From Nostoc desertorum CM1-VF14 (lineage in GTDB: Bacteria > Cyanobacteriota > Cyanobacteriia > Cyanobacteriales > Nostocaceae), in the NCBI GenBank assembly GCA_019359245.1, contig JAHHHR010000026.1:45294-109293 (forward strand): 64,000 bases of DNA, written 5' to 3'. The notes beneath the pieces were generated by a model, which saw nothing but the letters and a program-made list of their open reading frames with translations, ran no database searches and was not told where the DNA came from. A program made the translations under genes and the position numbers. Below are positions 52,920 through 60,876 of the stretch, one piece after another (position 1 is the stretch's first letter; each line of letters starts with the position of its first letter).

Positions 52920-54263
52920 CTAGCCGTTCATTTCCTGGACAAAACTTGTATAGACATTACCCTGCAAAAATTGTGGAGTTTCCATAATTCTTTGATGAAA
53001 CCCAATGGTGGTGGGTAGTCCAGTAATGGCACATTCCCGGAGTGCGCGTTTCATACGGTTAATAGCAGTGGCTCGGTCTGGGGCCCAAACAATTAACTTC
53101 CCGATCAAAGAATCGTAGTAAGGCGGGATTTGGTAATCTGTGTAAACGTGGGAATCAATGCGAACACCAGGGCCTCCAGGGGGCAGATAGCCACTTATCC
53201 GTCCAGGAGAAGGACGAAAGTCATGATCTGGGTCTTCAGCGTTGATCCGACACTCAATGGAATGACCCCGCAAGACTACTTGCTCTTGCGTAAGCTTGAG
53301 TCTTTCCCCTTGAGCAATCCGAATTTGTTCGGCAACCAAGTCTATTCCAGTAATCATTTCTGTTACAGGATGTTCTACTTGAATCCGGGTGTTCATTTCC
53401 ATAAAGTAGAATTTACCGGATCTATCCAAGAGAAATTCGATAGTACCCGCCCCACTGTAATTAATGAATTGGGCAGCTTTGACAGCAGCTTGTCCCATTT
53501 TCTCACGTAGGTCTTCGTCGAGAGCCGGACTTGGTGCTTCTTCTAGTAGCTTTTGATTCCGGCGCTGAATTGAGCAATCCCGTTCGCCCAAGTGGATGAC
53601 ATTACCGTAGTTATCCGCCAAAATTTGAAATTCGATGTGGCGGGGACGTTCAATAAATTTTTCTATATAAACGCCAGAATTACCAAAAGCTGCTCCTGCT
53701 TCCCCTTGGGCTGCTAAGAAAAGTTTGACAAATTCATCTTCAGAACGCACCAGGCGCATACCCCGTCCACCACCACCTGCTGTGGCTTTGATCATCACTG
53801 GATAGCCGATTTCCTTGGCGAATTTTAATCCTTCTTCCTCGGATTCTACTAACCCCTCACTACCTGGTACTGTCGGGACTCCAGCTTTTTGCATGGTTTC
53901 TTTGGCAGTGGATTTATCCCCCATCAGCTTTATAGCTTCTGGAGTTGGGCCGATAAAAGCAATATGATGGTCGGCACAGATTTCCGCAAACCGGGCATTT
54001 TCTGCCAAAAAGCCATAGCCTGGATGAATAGCAGTTGCATTGCGTGTCAGTGCGGCAGCAATAATATTGGGAATATTCAAATAACTTTTACTGCTAGCAG
54101 GTTCGCCAATGCAAACCGCTTCATCAGCAAGCTGGACGTGGAGAGCATTCCGGTCAACGGTGGAATGAACTGCGACTGTCGCAATCCCCATTTCTTCACA
54201 GGCGCGGAGAATACGAAGGGCGATTTCTCCCCGATTGGCAATTAATATTTTGTCAAACTTCAT
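52920..54263 (-). CDS. accC: Biotin carboxylase subunit of acetyl-CoA carboxylase
   Basis: 447 aa, standard length. MKFDKILIANRGEIALRILR opens the biotin-carboxylase N-domain; the ATP-grasp glycine loop is KATAGGGGRGMR, followed by RDCSIQRRNQKLLEEAPSPA, the FLLDRSGKFYFMEMNTRIQVEHPVTE catalytic segment and RINAEDPDHDFRPSPGRI. It carboxylates biotin-BCCP for fatty-acid synthesis. accB is not adjacent. Monocistronic. Confidence 0.95.
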   Translation of the reverse strand: MKFDKILIANRGEIALRILRACEEMGIATVAVHSTVDRNALHVQLADEAVCIGEPASSKSYLNIPNIIAAALTRNATAIHPGYGFLAENARFAEICADHHIAFIGPTPEAIKLMGDKSTAKETMQKAGVPTVPGSEGLVESEEEGLKFAKEIGYPVMIKATAGGGGRGMRLVRSEDEFVKLFLAAQGEAGAAFGNSGVYIEKFIERPRHIEFQILADNYGNVIHLGERDCSIQRRNQKLLEEAPSPALDEDLREKMGQAAVKAAQFINYSGAGTIEFLLDRSGKFYFMEMNTRIQVEHPVTEMITGIDLVAEQIRIAQGERLKLTQEQVVLRGHSIECRINAEDPDHDFRPSPGRISGYLPPGGPGVRIDSHVYTDYQIPPYYDSLIGKLIVWAPDRATAINRMKRALRECAITGLPTTIGFHQRIMETPQFLQGNVYTSFVQEMNG

Positions 54264-54699
54264 TTTTTAGTTTCGATATCATTACCAGTAGATTGACATT
54301 TTCTCTGATCCAACTTGAAACGACGCTTTCGCATTATTTCAAATTATCACAGGAGATTCGCCACCCTGATTACTAAGCAAACTCGCATATTGCAGGCTTG
54401 CTGCCTCTACGAGTCTTACTAGACTAACAACATTGCTGCTGTAAATCTTGCCTAGCTTACTAAACTGGGTTTTGGCGTAGGCATAACCCGGTGTAGACAT
54501 CGCCTACAACGGGTGGGTACGCCATCGCACCGCGCCTCCCACAGTCGCTCTACCCTTTTTAATATCACTTGTGCAGATGCTAGATTTCTGTCAGCCTGAT
54601 ACCGCCTTGAGGAAATTTATATTTTTGAGAAATATAACTTTAGATATCACCTTACTATAATTATTTTCTTATGCTATAGTCTATATTTAGACAACCCGT
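54264..54699. other. 436-bp gap between accC and tRNA-Leu
   Basis: Contains a palindromic repeat fragment (about 54497-54545, GTAGACATCGCCTACAACGG and GGTACGCCATCGCACC) and AT-rich DNA with a TATAGTCTATATTTAG-like promoter just before the tRNA. No protein gene is seen. Confidence 0.45.
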
Positions 54700-54780
54700 G
54701 CGGATGTGGCGGAATTGGTATACGCGCACGCTTGAGGTGCGTGTGGCTTTGCCTTGCGAGTTCGAGTCTCGCCATCCGCA
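54700..54780 (+). tRNA. trnL-GAG: tRNA-Leu (anticodon GAG)
   Basis: 81 nt. Acceptor arms GCGGATG (54700-54706) and CATCCGC (54773-54779) pair completely, with discriminator A54780; CCA is not encoded. The anticodon loop CTTGAGG gives GAG (54734-54736), reading CUC/CUU. The T arm GCGAG-TTCGAGT-CTCGC and a variable arm (type II) are present. No intron. Confidence 0.95.
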
Positions 54781-54796
54781 TATTTTGTTTGTTAAT

Positions 54797-54846
54797 AAAG
54801 GGTCAATAGTCGTAGGTCAATAGACCTTAGACTGTTGACCCTTAAA
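54797..54846 (+). terminator. Long hairpin after tRNA-Leu
   Basis: Arms AAGGGTCAATAGTC (54798-54811) and GACTGTTGACCCTT (54830-54843) pair at all but one G-U position, with an inner GGTC/GACC pair. It probably terminates the tRNA transcript, though no T-run follows. Confidence 0.55.
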
Positions 54847-54907
54847 TCTTGGTATAGCTCAGGTTTTTTATGCTTTTATAGAGATACGTGAAGTTTTGTA
54901 AAAAGCA

Positions 54908-55531
54908 TTGAGTATTACTTTTACGCCGACAAACAACTTAACACTGCCAGCAGCTTGGCATCGCCTCACTCCGATTTGGCAAGGAGGGGAGGAAGTAATT
55001 CAAAAAAGTTTACCTCATACTCAGCTAGCACCTGCTTGGCAGCTAATGCTTTTAGGTGACGGCTCTCCAACACGTCACCTAGAATTACTGACAGGTGAGC
55101 CTGTAGAAGTAGATGTCATTGATATGTCATTGATTGGCATGGACTTAGATGGCGCTCCTGATTTAATTCAAGCTGTTCCAGGACCGCGACTACGGCGACA
55201 AGTGTGGCTGCGGACTGCTTCTGGTCAACGATTAGCCTATGCTACCTCGTGGTGGGAAGCTAGTCATGTAGATGAGTATTTGCAAAATCGTTCATTACCA
55301 ATTTGGGCAAGTTTAGCTCGTCTTCGCACAGAGTTATATCGGGATGTTCGAGGGATTTACTATGGTGACTCATCGGCGCTAGAGTCTGGTTTTGATGTAA
55401 CTGGGCCTTTTTGGGGTCGCCACTATTTGTTTTGGCATCATGGGCAACCACTAACTTTAATTTATGAAGTTTTTTCGCCTTATTTAATTAAACATTTGGG
55501 AGCGATGCAATTAAATTCCCAAACTCAGTAA
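54908..55531 (+). CDS. Chorismate lyase, cyanobacterial Ycf21/DUF98 type
   Basis: 207 aa from a TTG start (no better ATG nearby). Motifs: WQLMLLGDGSPTRHLELLTGEPVEVDVI, RRQVWLRTASGQRLAYATSWW, and PIWASLARLRTELYRDVRGIYYG. The family releases pyruvate from chorismate to give 4-hydroxybenzoate, the head-group precursor of plastoquinone in cyanobacteria. Cytoplasmic, no membrane segment. Monocistronic, downstream of tRNA-Leu. Confidence 0.85.
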   Translation: MSITFTPTNNLTLPAAWHRLTPIWQGGEEVIQKSLPHTQLAPAWQLMLLGDGSPTRHLELLTGEPVEVDVIDMSLIGMDLDGAPDLIQAVPGPRLRRQVWLRTASGQRLAYATSWWEASHVDEYLQNRSLPIWASLARLRTELYRDVRGIYYGDSSALESGFDVTGPFWGRHYLFWHHGQPLTLIYEVFSPYLIKHLGAMQLNSQTQ

Positions 55532-55801
55532 AAAGCTATGATGTGGCGCGAATGACTGAAATCGTACAATGAAATTATCAAAGGAACGTTGAATTATTGT
55601 TGCAGCGATCGCTTTTGGTAGTAGTGCCGTTAAATTAATAAGTTTTCGGTGATGGTTTGCCGTTGTTAGGCTAAACCAAATGTGGTAGTGATAGTTTAAA
55701 AGATTACTTGTTTTTAAGGTTACAAATTACACCTAAAAAAAGCTTCCAACAAGCAAGAATTTCCTACTGATGTGAGCAGCAAAGACACAAGGAAAGGTTT
55801 A

Positions 55802-56365
55802 ATGAATACTGTTGTGCTAAATCTAAAACCGATTGCTCATTTAAGCGATGAACAATTTTATCAATTGTGTATTGCCAATCGTGATTTAAATCTGGAAATG
55901 AATGCAGCCGGAGAATTAATAATTATGCCACCAGTAGGAGGAGAAAGTGGAAATCAAGAAGCAGATTTAATTACAGACTTAAATAATTGGAATCGTCAAG
56001 CTAAATTAGGGAAAGTTTTTAGTTCTTCAACTATCTTTATACTTCCCAACGGTGCAAAACGTTCTCCTGATGCTGCTTGGGTAAAATTGGAACGTTGGGA
56101 AGCTTTAACACCAGAACAACGAAAAAAATTTCCGCCACTTGTACCCGACTTTTTAATTGAACTGCGTTCGGAGACAGATCGCCTTGCACCAATTCAAGAG
56201 AAAATGCAGGAATACATTAAAAATGGTCTGCGCTTGGGTTGGCTGATTAATCCTCAAGATCGCCAAGTTGAAATTTACCGACTTTTGAAAGCTGTGGAAG
56301 TTGTACAAATGCCAGCGATTGTTTCTGGAGAAGATATATTACCTGGATTTGAGTTGCAAGTATAG
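55802..56365 (+). CDS. Uma2-family protein, tandem copy 1
   Basis: 187 aa from ATG 55802 (MNTVVLNLKPIAHLSDEQFY), chosen because AGGAAAGG lies upstream and the second copy starts identically; the frame open to 55772 is leader. Uma2 pattern: FYQLCIANRDLNLEMNAAGELIIMPPVGG, RSPDAAWVKLERWEAL, PDFLIELRSETDRL, and GLRLGWLINPQDRQVEIYR. It is a predicted PD-(D/E)XK nuclease-like protein. Copy 2 lies 651 bp downstream with about 8 residue differences. Confidence 0.88.
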   Translation: MNTVVLNLKPIAHLSDEQFYQLCIANRDLNLEMNAAGELIIMPPVGGESGNQEADLITDLNNWNRQAKLGKVFSSSTIFILPNGAKRSPDAAWVKLERWEALTPEQRKKFPPLVPDFLIELRSETDRLAPIQEKMQEYIKNGLRLGWLINPQDRQVEIYRLLKAVEVVQMPAIVSGEDILPGFELQV

Positions 56366-56452
56366 GAGGATTGCAAATTAAACCTCAAGAAATTTTCCAA
56401 CAAGTAAGAATTTCCTACTGATGTTAGCAAGAAGGACACGAGGAAAGGTTTA

Positions 56453-57016
56453 ATGAATACTGTTGTGCTAAATCTAGAACCGATTGCTCATTTAAGCGAT
56501 GAGCAATTTTATCAATTGTGTATTGCCAATCGTGATTTAAGCCTGGAAATGAATGCAGCCGGAGAATTAATAATTGTGCCACCAGTAGGAGGAGAAAGCG
56601 GAAATCAAGAAGCTGGACTGATAGCTGATTTAGAAATTTGGAATCGTCAAGCTAAATTAGGAAAAGTTTTTAGTTCTTCAACTATCTTTATACTTCCCAA
56701 CGGTGCAAAACGTTCCCCTGATGCTGCTTGGGTAAAATTGGAACGGTGGGAAGCTTTAACATCAGAACAACGAAAAAAATTTCCGCCACTTGTACCCGAC
56801 TTTTTAATTGAACTGCGTTCGGAGACAGATCGGCTTGCACCAATTCAAGAGAAAATGCAGGAATACATTAAAAATGGTCTGCGCTTGGGTTGGCTGATTA
56901 ATCCTCAAGATCGCCAAGTTGAAATTTACCGACTTTTGAAAGCTGTGGAAGTTGTACAAATGCCAGCGATTGTTTCTGGAGAAGATATATTACCTGGATT
57001 TGAGTTGCAAGTATAG
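56453..57016 (+). CDS. Uma2-family protein, tandem copy 2
   Basis: 187 aa. It is identical to copy 1 from about residue 103 to the end; differences cluster in residues 9-61 (K9E, N30S, M42V, D54G, T57A and two in LNNW/LEIW) plus P102S. The leader DNA (GAATTTCCTACTGATG ... AGGAAAGGTTTA) is also duplicated, so the unit of duplication includes the promoter region. Recent tandem duplication; both frames are intact. Confidence 0.88.
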   Translation: MNTVVLNLEPIAHLSDEQFYQLCIANRDLSLEMNAAGELIIVPPVGGESGNQEAGLIADLEIWNRQAKLGKVFSSSTIFILPNGAKRSPDAAWVKLERWEALTSEQRKKFPPLVPDFLIELRSETDRLAPIQEKMQEYIKNGLRLGWLINPQDRQVEIYRLLKAVEVVQMPAIVSGEDILPGFELQV

Positions 57017-57467
57017 GTAAATGATAAGCCTGACGGTATAGCTTTGCTTACCGCATTATCCCAAAAAATACTGCACTTTTGATGTGGCGCGATGGCGTAC
57101 CCGCCCGCCGTAGGCGATCGCGTATTGCTACCGAGCAAAGCCAAGTCGCTGAAATTGACTTGCAGCTTTGTCCAGTTAGTTATATTCTCAAATTGCTTGA
57201 AATAATAGATTTACTTGCGGAAACTTCCCGACAGAGGAATTAATCTCAGGGAAACGTCCTACGAAATTCAACAAAGCGTGTTAAAAATAGTAACTGAGCC
57301 AAAAACATCCCTTTTTAAAGACTAGGAAAACTGATTACCGAAGTACTATCAACATCTAGGGTGGAAAAATTTAATATAATTAGCTGCCCTAAAGTATGGG
57401 TAAACCTGTTAGTGTACTTGACTAATCAAGCAAGTAATAAGTTTATAAGTATAAGGTATAGATTTCA
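57017..57467. other. 451-bp intergenic region with a repeat
   Basis: A palindromic repeat at 57083-57125 (GCGATGGCGTACCCGCCCGC then GTAGGCGATCGCG). The rest is AT-rich, with a GTAAACCTGTTAGTGTACTT stretch near the next gene. No gene seen. Confidence 0.45.
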
Positions 57468-59216
57468 ATGGCACCGCCTCTTGTGTCTGTTCCAATGAAG
57501 AAAACTAAAAAACCCTCTCTGGTGCTGACGCTCTCGGCTGCTGGGCTATTGATTGGTGCCGGAAGTGTAGCATACTGGTTGTTAAGCCAGAGACAAATAT
57601 CTTCTAGCGATTTGCTAGTAGGTGCAAATATTATTCCTGGTGATGCCCTATTTGCGGTTTCTCTGACAACAGATCCCCAGCAATGGCAGAAATTGCGGGA
57701 GTTTGGCACAAAAGAAACCCAAACAGAACTGGACAAGAATTTAATAGAATTGCGCGATCGCTTTCTAACTAAGAATGGTTATGACTTCCAGAAAGATATC
57801 GCTCCTTGGGTAGGCAATGACGTTACGATCGCAATTCTTGCCCCAGCAACAGCGAATAAAGCTGTAGCCAAACCAGTTACCACCAATCAAGATGCTGCAA
57901 GTGATCAGCAGTCGATGGTAATGGTATTGCCAGTCAAAAACCCAGAAATTGCCAAAAATATTTTGGCACAACCCAAAACCCTTAAACAAGGCAAATGGAT
58001 TGAACGTATTTATCAAGGGATCACCATTAAACAAAGTGAAGGACAAGTAGGAGAGAACTTATCAGCAGCATTATTAGATAAGCGTTTTTTAGTTATAACT
58101 GATAGTCCTAAAGCCACAGAAAGAGCGATCGACGCCTACAAAAATCAAACATCCCTAGCCACAACAGGGGGCTTTGCTAAGAATTTTCCGAAAATTGCCA
58201 ATTACCAACACTTTGGTCAGTTTTACGTAAATGTACCTACAGCAGCCAAAATAGCCGCAGCTTCTCCAAATCGCCCTTTACCTGCTCAAGTCCTGGCTCA
58301 ACTACAAAATAATCAAGGTTTAGCGGGGACAATGACTTTAGAGGCAGAGGGAATTCGCCTAAAAGGCGTTTCTTGGTTAAACCCTAATAGTCAACGGGTG
58401 CTGGCGGTAGAAAACAAAGCTGGGAAAATGCAAAGCCGGGTACCAGCAGAAACCTTAATGATGCTATCTGGTGGTAACTTACAGAGATTATGGGGAGATT
58501 ACATTTTAACATCTCAGAGAAATCCCCTCTCGCCGATCGCACCAGAACAGATCAGAGGTGGTATAAAATCGCTTACCGACCTCGATTTAGATAAGGATTT
58601 GCTCAGTTGGATGAAAGGCGAGTTTTCCTTATCACTGATTCCTACTACTGCAAAACAAGGTTCACCAGATGATTTTCGTGTGGGTTTACTGTTCATGGTA
58701 CAGACAAGCAATCGCCAATCAGCTGAAGCATCCATAAAACAGCTTGATGAAGTGATGAGAAATCAATACCAGTTCCAAGTCCAACCGGCGAAAGTCGCAG
58801 GGCAACCCGTTGTTAACTGGGTTTCACCCTATGGTACGTTAACTGCCACCCACGGCTGGTTAGATGGAGATGTTGCCTTTTTAGTAGTGGGCGCTCCCAT
58901 CACCGATAAAATTGTTCCCAAACCCAACAACATATTAGCTAGCACTCTTCCCTTCCAACAAACAGTTCCTACAGAACCAAATCCGACAAATGGTCAATTT
59001 TTCCTGGATGTGGAACGAACTGTGAAAAATTTCCCTTTACCACCTCTAATTCCTAATCAACAAACTTTGCTAGCTGCAACGCGCTCAATCGGGATGACAT
59101 CTGCTGTCAGCGACAGTCGCAGTAACCGTTATGACATTTTTATAGGACTCAAAAAAGTTAGAAACTCGACTGCTTTGCCTAGTCCAAAAAGCAATAAGAG
59201 CAACTCTGTTAGATAG
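57468..59216 (+). CDS. DUF3352-domain membrane-anchored protein
   Basis: 582 aa, the usual length of this cyanobacterial family. The N-terminal anchor KKPSLVLTLSAAGLLIGAGSVAYWLL (about 14-39) is followed by a large exported domain: ANIIPGDALFAVSLTTDPQQWQKL, PWVGNDVTIAILAP, VMVLPVKNPEIAKNIL, and a second half with SWMKGEFSLSLIPTT and GTLTATHGWLDGDVAFLVVG. The role is unknown; it is attached to the membrane and probably faces the periplasm or lumen. Monocistronic. Confidence 0.85.
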   Translation: MAPPLVSVPMKKTKKPSLVLTLSAAGLLIGAGSVAYWLLSQRQISSSDLLVGANIIPGDALFAVSLTTDPQQWQKLREFGTKETQTELDKNLIELRDRFLTKNGYDFQKDIAPWVGNDVTIAILAPATANKAVAKPVTTNQDAASDQQSMVMVLPVKNPEIAKNILAQPKTLKQGKWIERIYQGITIKQSEGQVGENLSAALLDKRFLVITDSPKATERAIDAYKNQTSLATTGGFAKNFPKIANYQHFGQFYVNVPTAAKIAAASPNRPLPAQVLAQLQNNQGLAGTMTLEAEGIRLKGVSWLNPNSQRVLAVENKAGKMQSRVPAETLMMLSGGNLQRLWGDYILTSQRNPLSPIAPEQIRGGIKSLTDLDLDKDLLSWMKGEFSLSLIPTTAKQGSPDDFRVGLLFMVQTSNRQSAEASIKQLDEVMRNQYQFQVQPAKVAGQPVVNWVSPYGTLTATHGWLDGDVAFLVVGAPITDKIVPKPNNILASTLPFQQTVPTEPNPTNGQFFLDVERTVKNFPLPPLIPNQQTLLAATRSIGMTSAVSDSRSNRYDIFIGLKKVRNSTALPSPKSNKSNSVR

Positions 59217-59350
59217 GAGAATGAGGGAGCAGGGGAAGCAGGGGAAGCAGGGGAGGCAGGGGGGACAAGAGGTGAGAACTTAAAACAAGTCTTTCTCCTT
59301 GTCCCCAAGTCCTTTTCCCAATGCCCAATGCCCATTTCCCATTTCTCCTG
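59217..59350. repeat. Tandem GCAGGGGAA units and dispersed repeat
   Basis: Four 9-bp units of the GCAGGGGAA/GCAGGGGAG type (about 59228-59265) are followed by CCTTTTCCCAATGCCCAATG, the family also found at 2796-2855 and 52729-52835. It lies between the DUF3352 gene and ccsA. Confidence 0.6.
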
Positions 59351-59426
59351 TCTCATGACCCACTAAGCATATAGGATCAGAACAGTCAGAATCCATATTT
59401 TAATTCATCCACGGAGAGAAGACTTT

Positions 59427-60524
59427 ATGAATCTGGTTGTACTCCAGAACTGGCTGGACAATGCGTCCTTTGCCATATTATTCCTAACAATGCTCGTGTA
59501 TTGGGGAGGAGCGGCTTTTCCGAATCTGCCTTATCTAGCCACTTTGGGGACAGCTGGGATGGCGATCGCAAATTTGTGCATGGCGACTCTACTAGGAGCA
59601 AGATGGATAGAAGCTGGTTACTTTCCCTTAAGTAATCTCTATGAATCTCTGTTTTTCTTAACTTGGGGAATTACCACCGTCCATCTAATTGCTGAAAGTA
59701 GTAGCCGTAGCCGCTTAGTAGGAGTTGTTACAGCTCCAGTGGCAATGTTGATCGCTGCTTTCGCTACCATGACATTACCATCCCAGATGCAAGCGTCAGA
59801 ACCTCTAGTACCTGCCTTAAAGTCAAATTGGTTGATGATGCATGTCAGTGTCATGATGTTGAGTTATTCTGCTTTAATGGTGGGTGCATTATTAGCGATC
59901 GCTTTTCTGATTGTCACTCGTGGTCAAAACATCCAATTACAAGGTAGTTCTGTAGGTACTGGTGGCTATCGCAGCAATGGCTACCGCTTGCACAAAGCAA
60001 CTGAACTAATTTCTCAACCAGCAGCCCCTTCTGCCGAAAATAACGGTTTTGCTCGTTTTGAAACTAGTAGCAATGGTAACGGTAACACTGCTGTTTTGGG
60101 TTTAGTCACAACAACCCCAATCCAAAATCCACAAGACGCTCGAGGACTCGCTAACGCTTCGCTATCCGAAATCCAAAATTCTGAACCCCTTTCACCACAG
60201 CGCCTTAGCCTTGCCGAAACTCTCGACAACATCAGCTATCGCATCATCGGACTAGGATTTCCCTTATTGACAATTGGCATTATTGCTGGTGGTGTTTGGG
60301 CTAACGAAGCTTGGGGTTCCTACTGGAGTTGGGACCCCAAAGAAACTTGGGCATTAATCACCTGGTTGGTGTTTGCCGCTTATCTACACGCCCGAATCAC
60401 TCGTGGTTGGCAAGGACGTCGTCCTGCCATTTTAGCTGCCACTGGCTTTGTTGTTGTTTGGATTTGCTATCTCGGTGTGAATCTTTTGGGTAAAGGTTTG
60501 CATTCTTACGGTTGGTTCTTTTAA
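59427..60524 (+). CDS. ccsA: Cytochrome c biogenesis protein CcsA/Ycf5 (system II)
   Basis: 365 aa, polytopic. The heme-handling segment GSYWSWDPKETWALITWLVFAAYLHARI is diagnostic, with conserved His residues (LIAESS region, MMHVSVMMLSYSA, and the C-terminal GLHSYGWFF). It forms the thylakoid-membrane heme lyase with Ccs1 for c-type cytochromes; some annotation systems name this protein CcsB. Residues about 231-252 (TTPIQNPQDARGLANASLSE) are a repeat-derived insert in the variable loop before the last helices. Confidence 0.92.
   Translation: MNLVVLQNWLDNASFAILFLTMLVYWGGAAFPNLPYLATLGTAGMAIANLCMATLLGARWIEAGYFPLSNLYESLFFLTWGITTVHLIAESSSRSRLVGVVTAPVAMLIAAFATMTLPSQMQASEPLVPALKSNWLMMHVSVMMLSYSALMVGALLAIAFLIVTRGQNIQLQGSSVGTGGYRSNGYRLHKATELISQPAAPSAENNGFARFETSSNGNGNTAVLGLVTTTPIQNPQDARGLANASLSEIQNSEPLSPQRLSLAETLDNISYRIIGLGFPLLTIGIIAGGVWANEAWGSYWSWDPKETWALITWLVFAAYLHARITRGWQGRRPAILAATGFVVVWICYLGVNLLGKGLHSYGWFF
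60118..60185 (+). repeat. Repeat-derived in-frame insert within ccsA
   Basis: Starts and ends with AATCCAAAATCC / AATCCAAAATT units around a GACTCGCTAACGCTTCGCTA palindrome fragment, the style of intergenic repeats elsewhere in the window. It lies in a non-conserved loop of CcsA and keeps the frame. Confidence 0.55.
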
Positions 60525-60552
60525 AAACTAGACCCCTTGCATAAATTAAAAA

Positions 60553-60828
60553 TTAAGAACCCCACCCCGCCAAAGCGTAGCTTTGTCTCCCTGCCCCTAA
60601 TCCCCTGAGCAAGCAAGTGAGGAGGGGTTGGGTATGGGGTGTTAGGGACTTTTGCAAGAGGTCTAATTCTATAAACGCGATCGCTTCGGCTTTTGCGTAA
60701 GGCGCATTTAAACTATGATACTTCGCCACTTTTAAGTCACAGCAATCGGCTAAAAACGGCATTTTATTATCCTGAAATGCACGCAGCACCAATGGTGGTG
60801 TTTCCAGCCGGATGGTAACTTGAGACAT
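60553..60828 (-). CDS. Small unknown ORF whose end runs into a repeat (doubtful)
   Basis: The first about 57 residues (MSQVTIRLETPPLVLRAFQD, then NKMPFLADCCDLKVAKYHSL) look like protein. From about 60655 downwards the frame is GACCTCTTGCAAAAGTCCCT and a CCCCTCCTCACTTGC-type repeat, so the natural end is missing. There is no ribosome binding site. It may be the 5' part of a gene cut by a repeat; I do not recognise it. Confidence 0.25.
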   Translation of the reverse strand: MSQVTIRLETPPLVLRAFQDNKMPFLADCCDLKVAKYHSLNAPYAKAEAIAFIELDLLQKSLTPHTQPLLTCLLRGLGAGRQSYALAGWGS

Positions 60829-60876
60829 GACTTAGTATCAAATAATTACTAGTTTATAAAAAGCGATCGCTTATTT

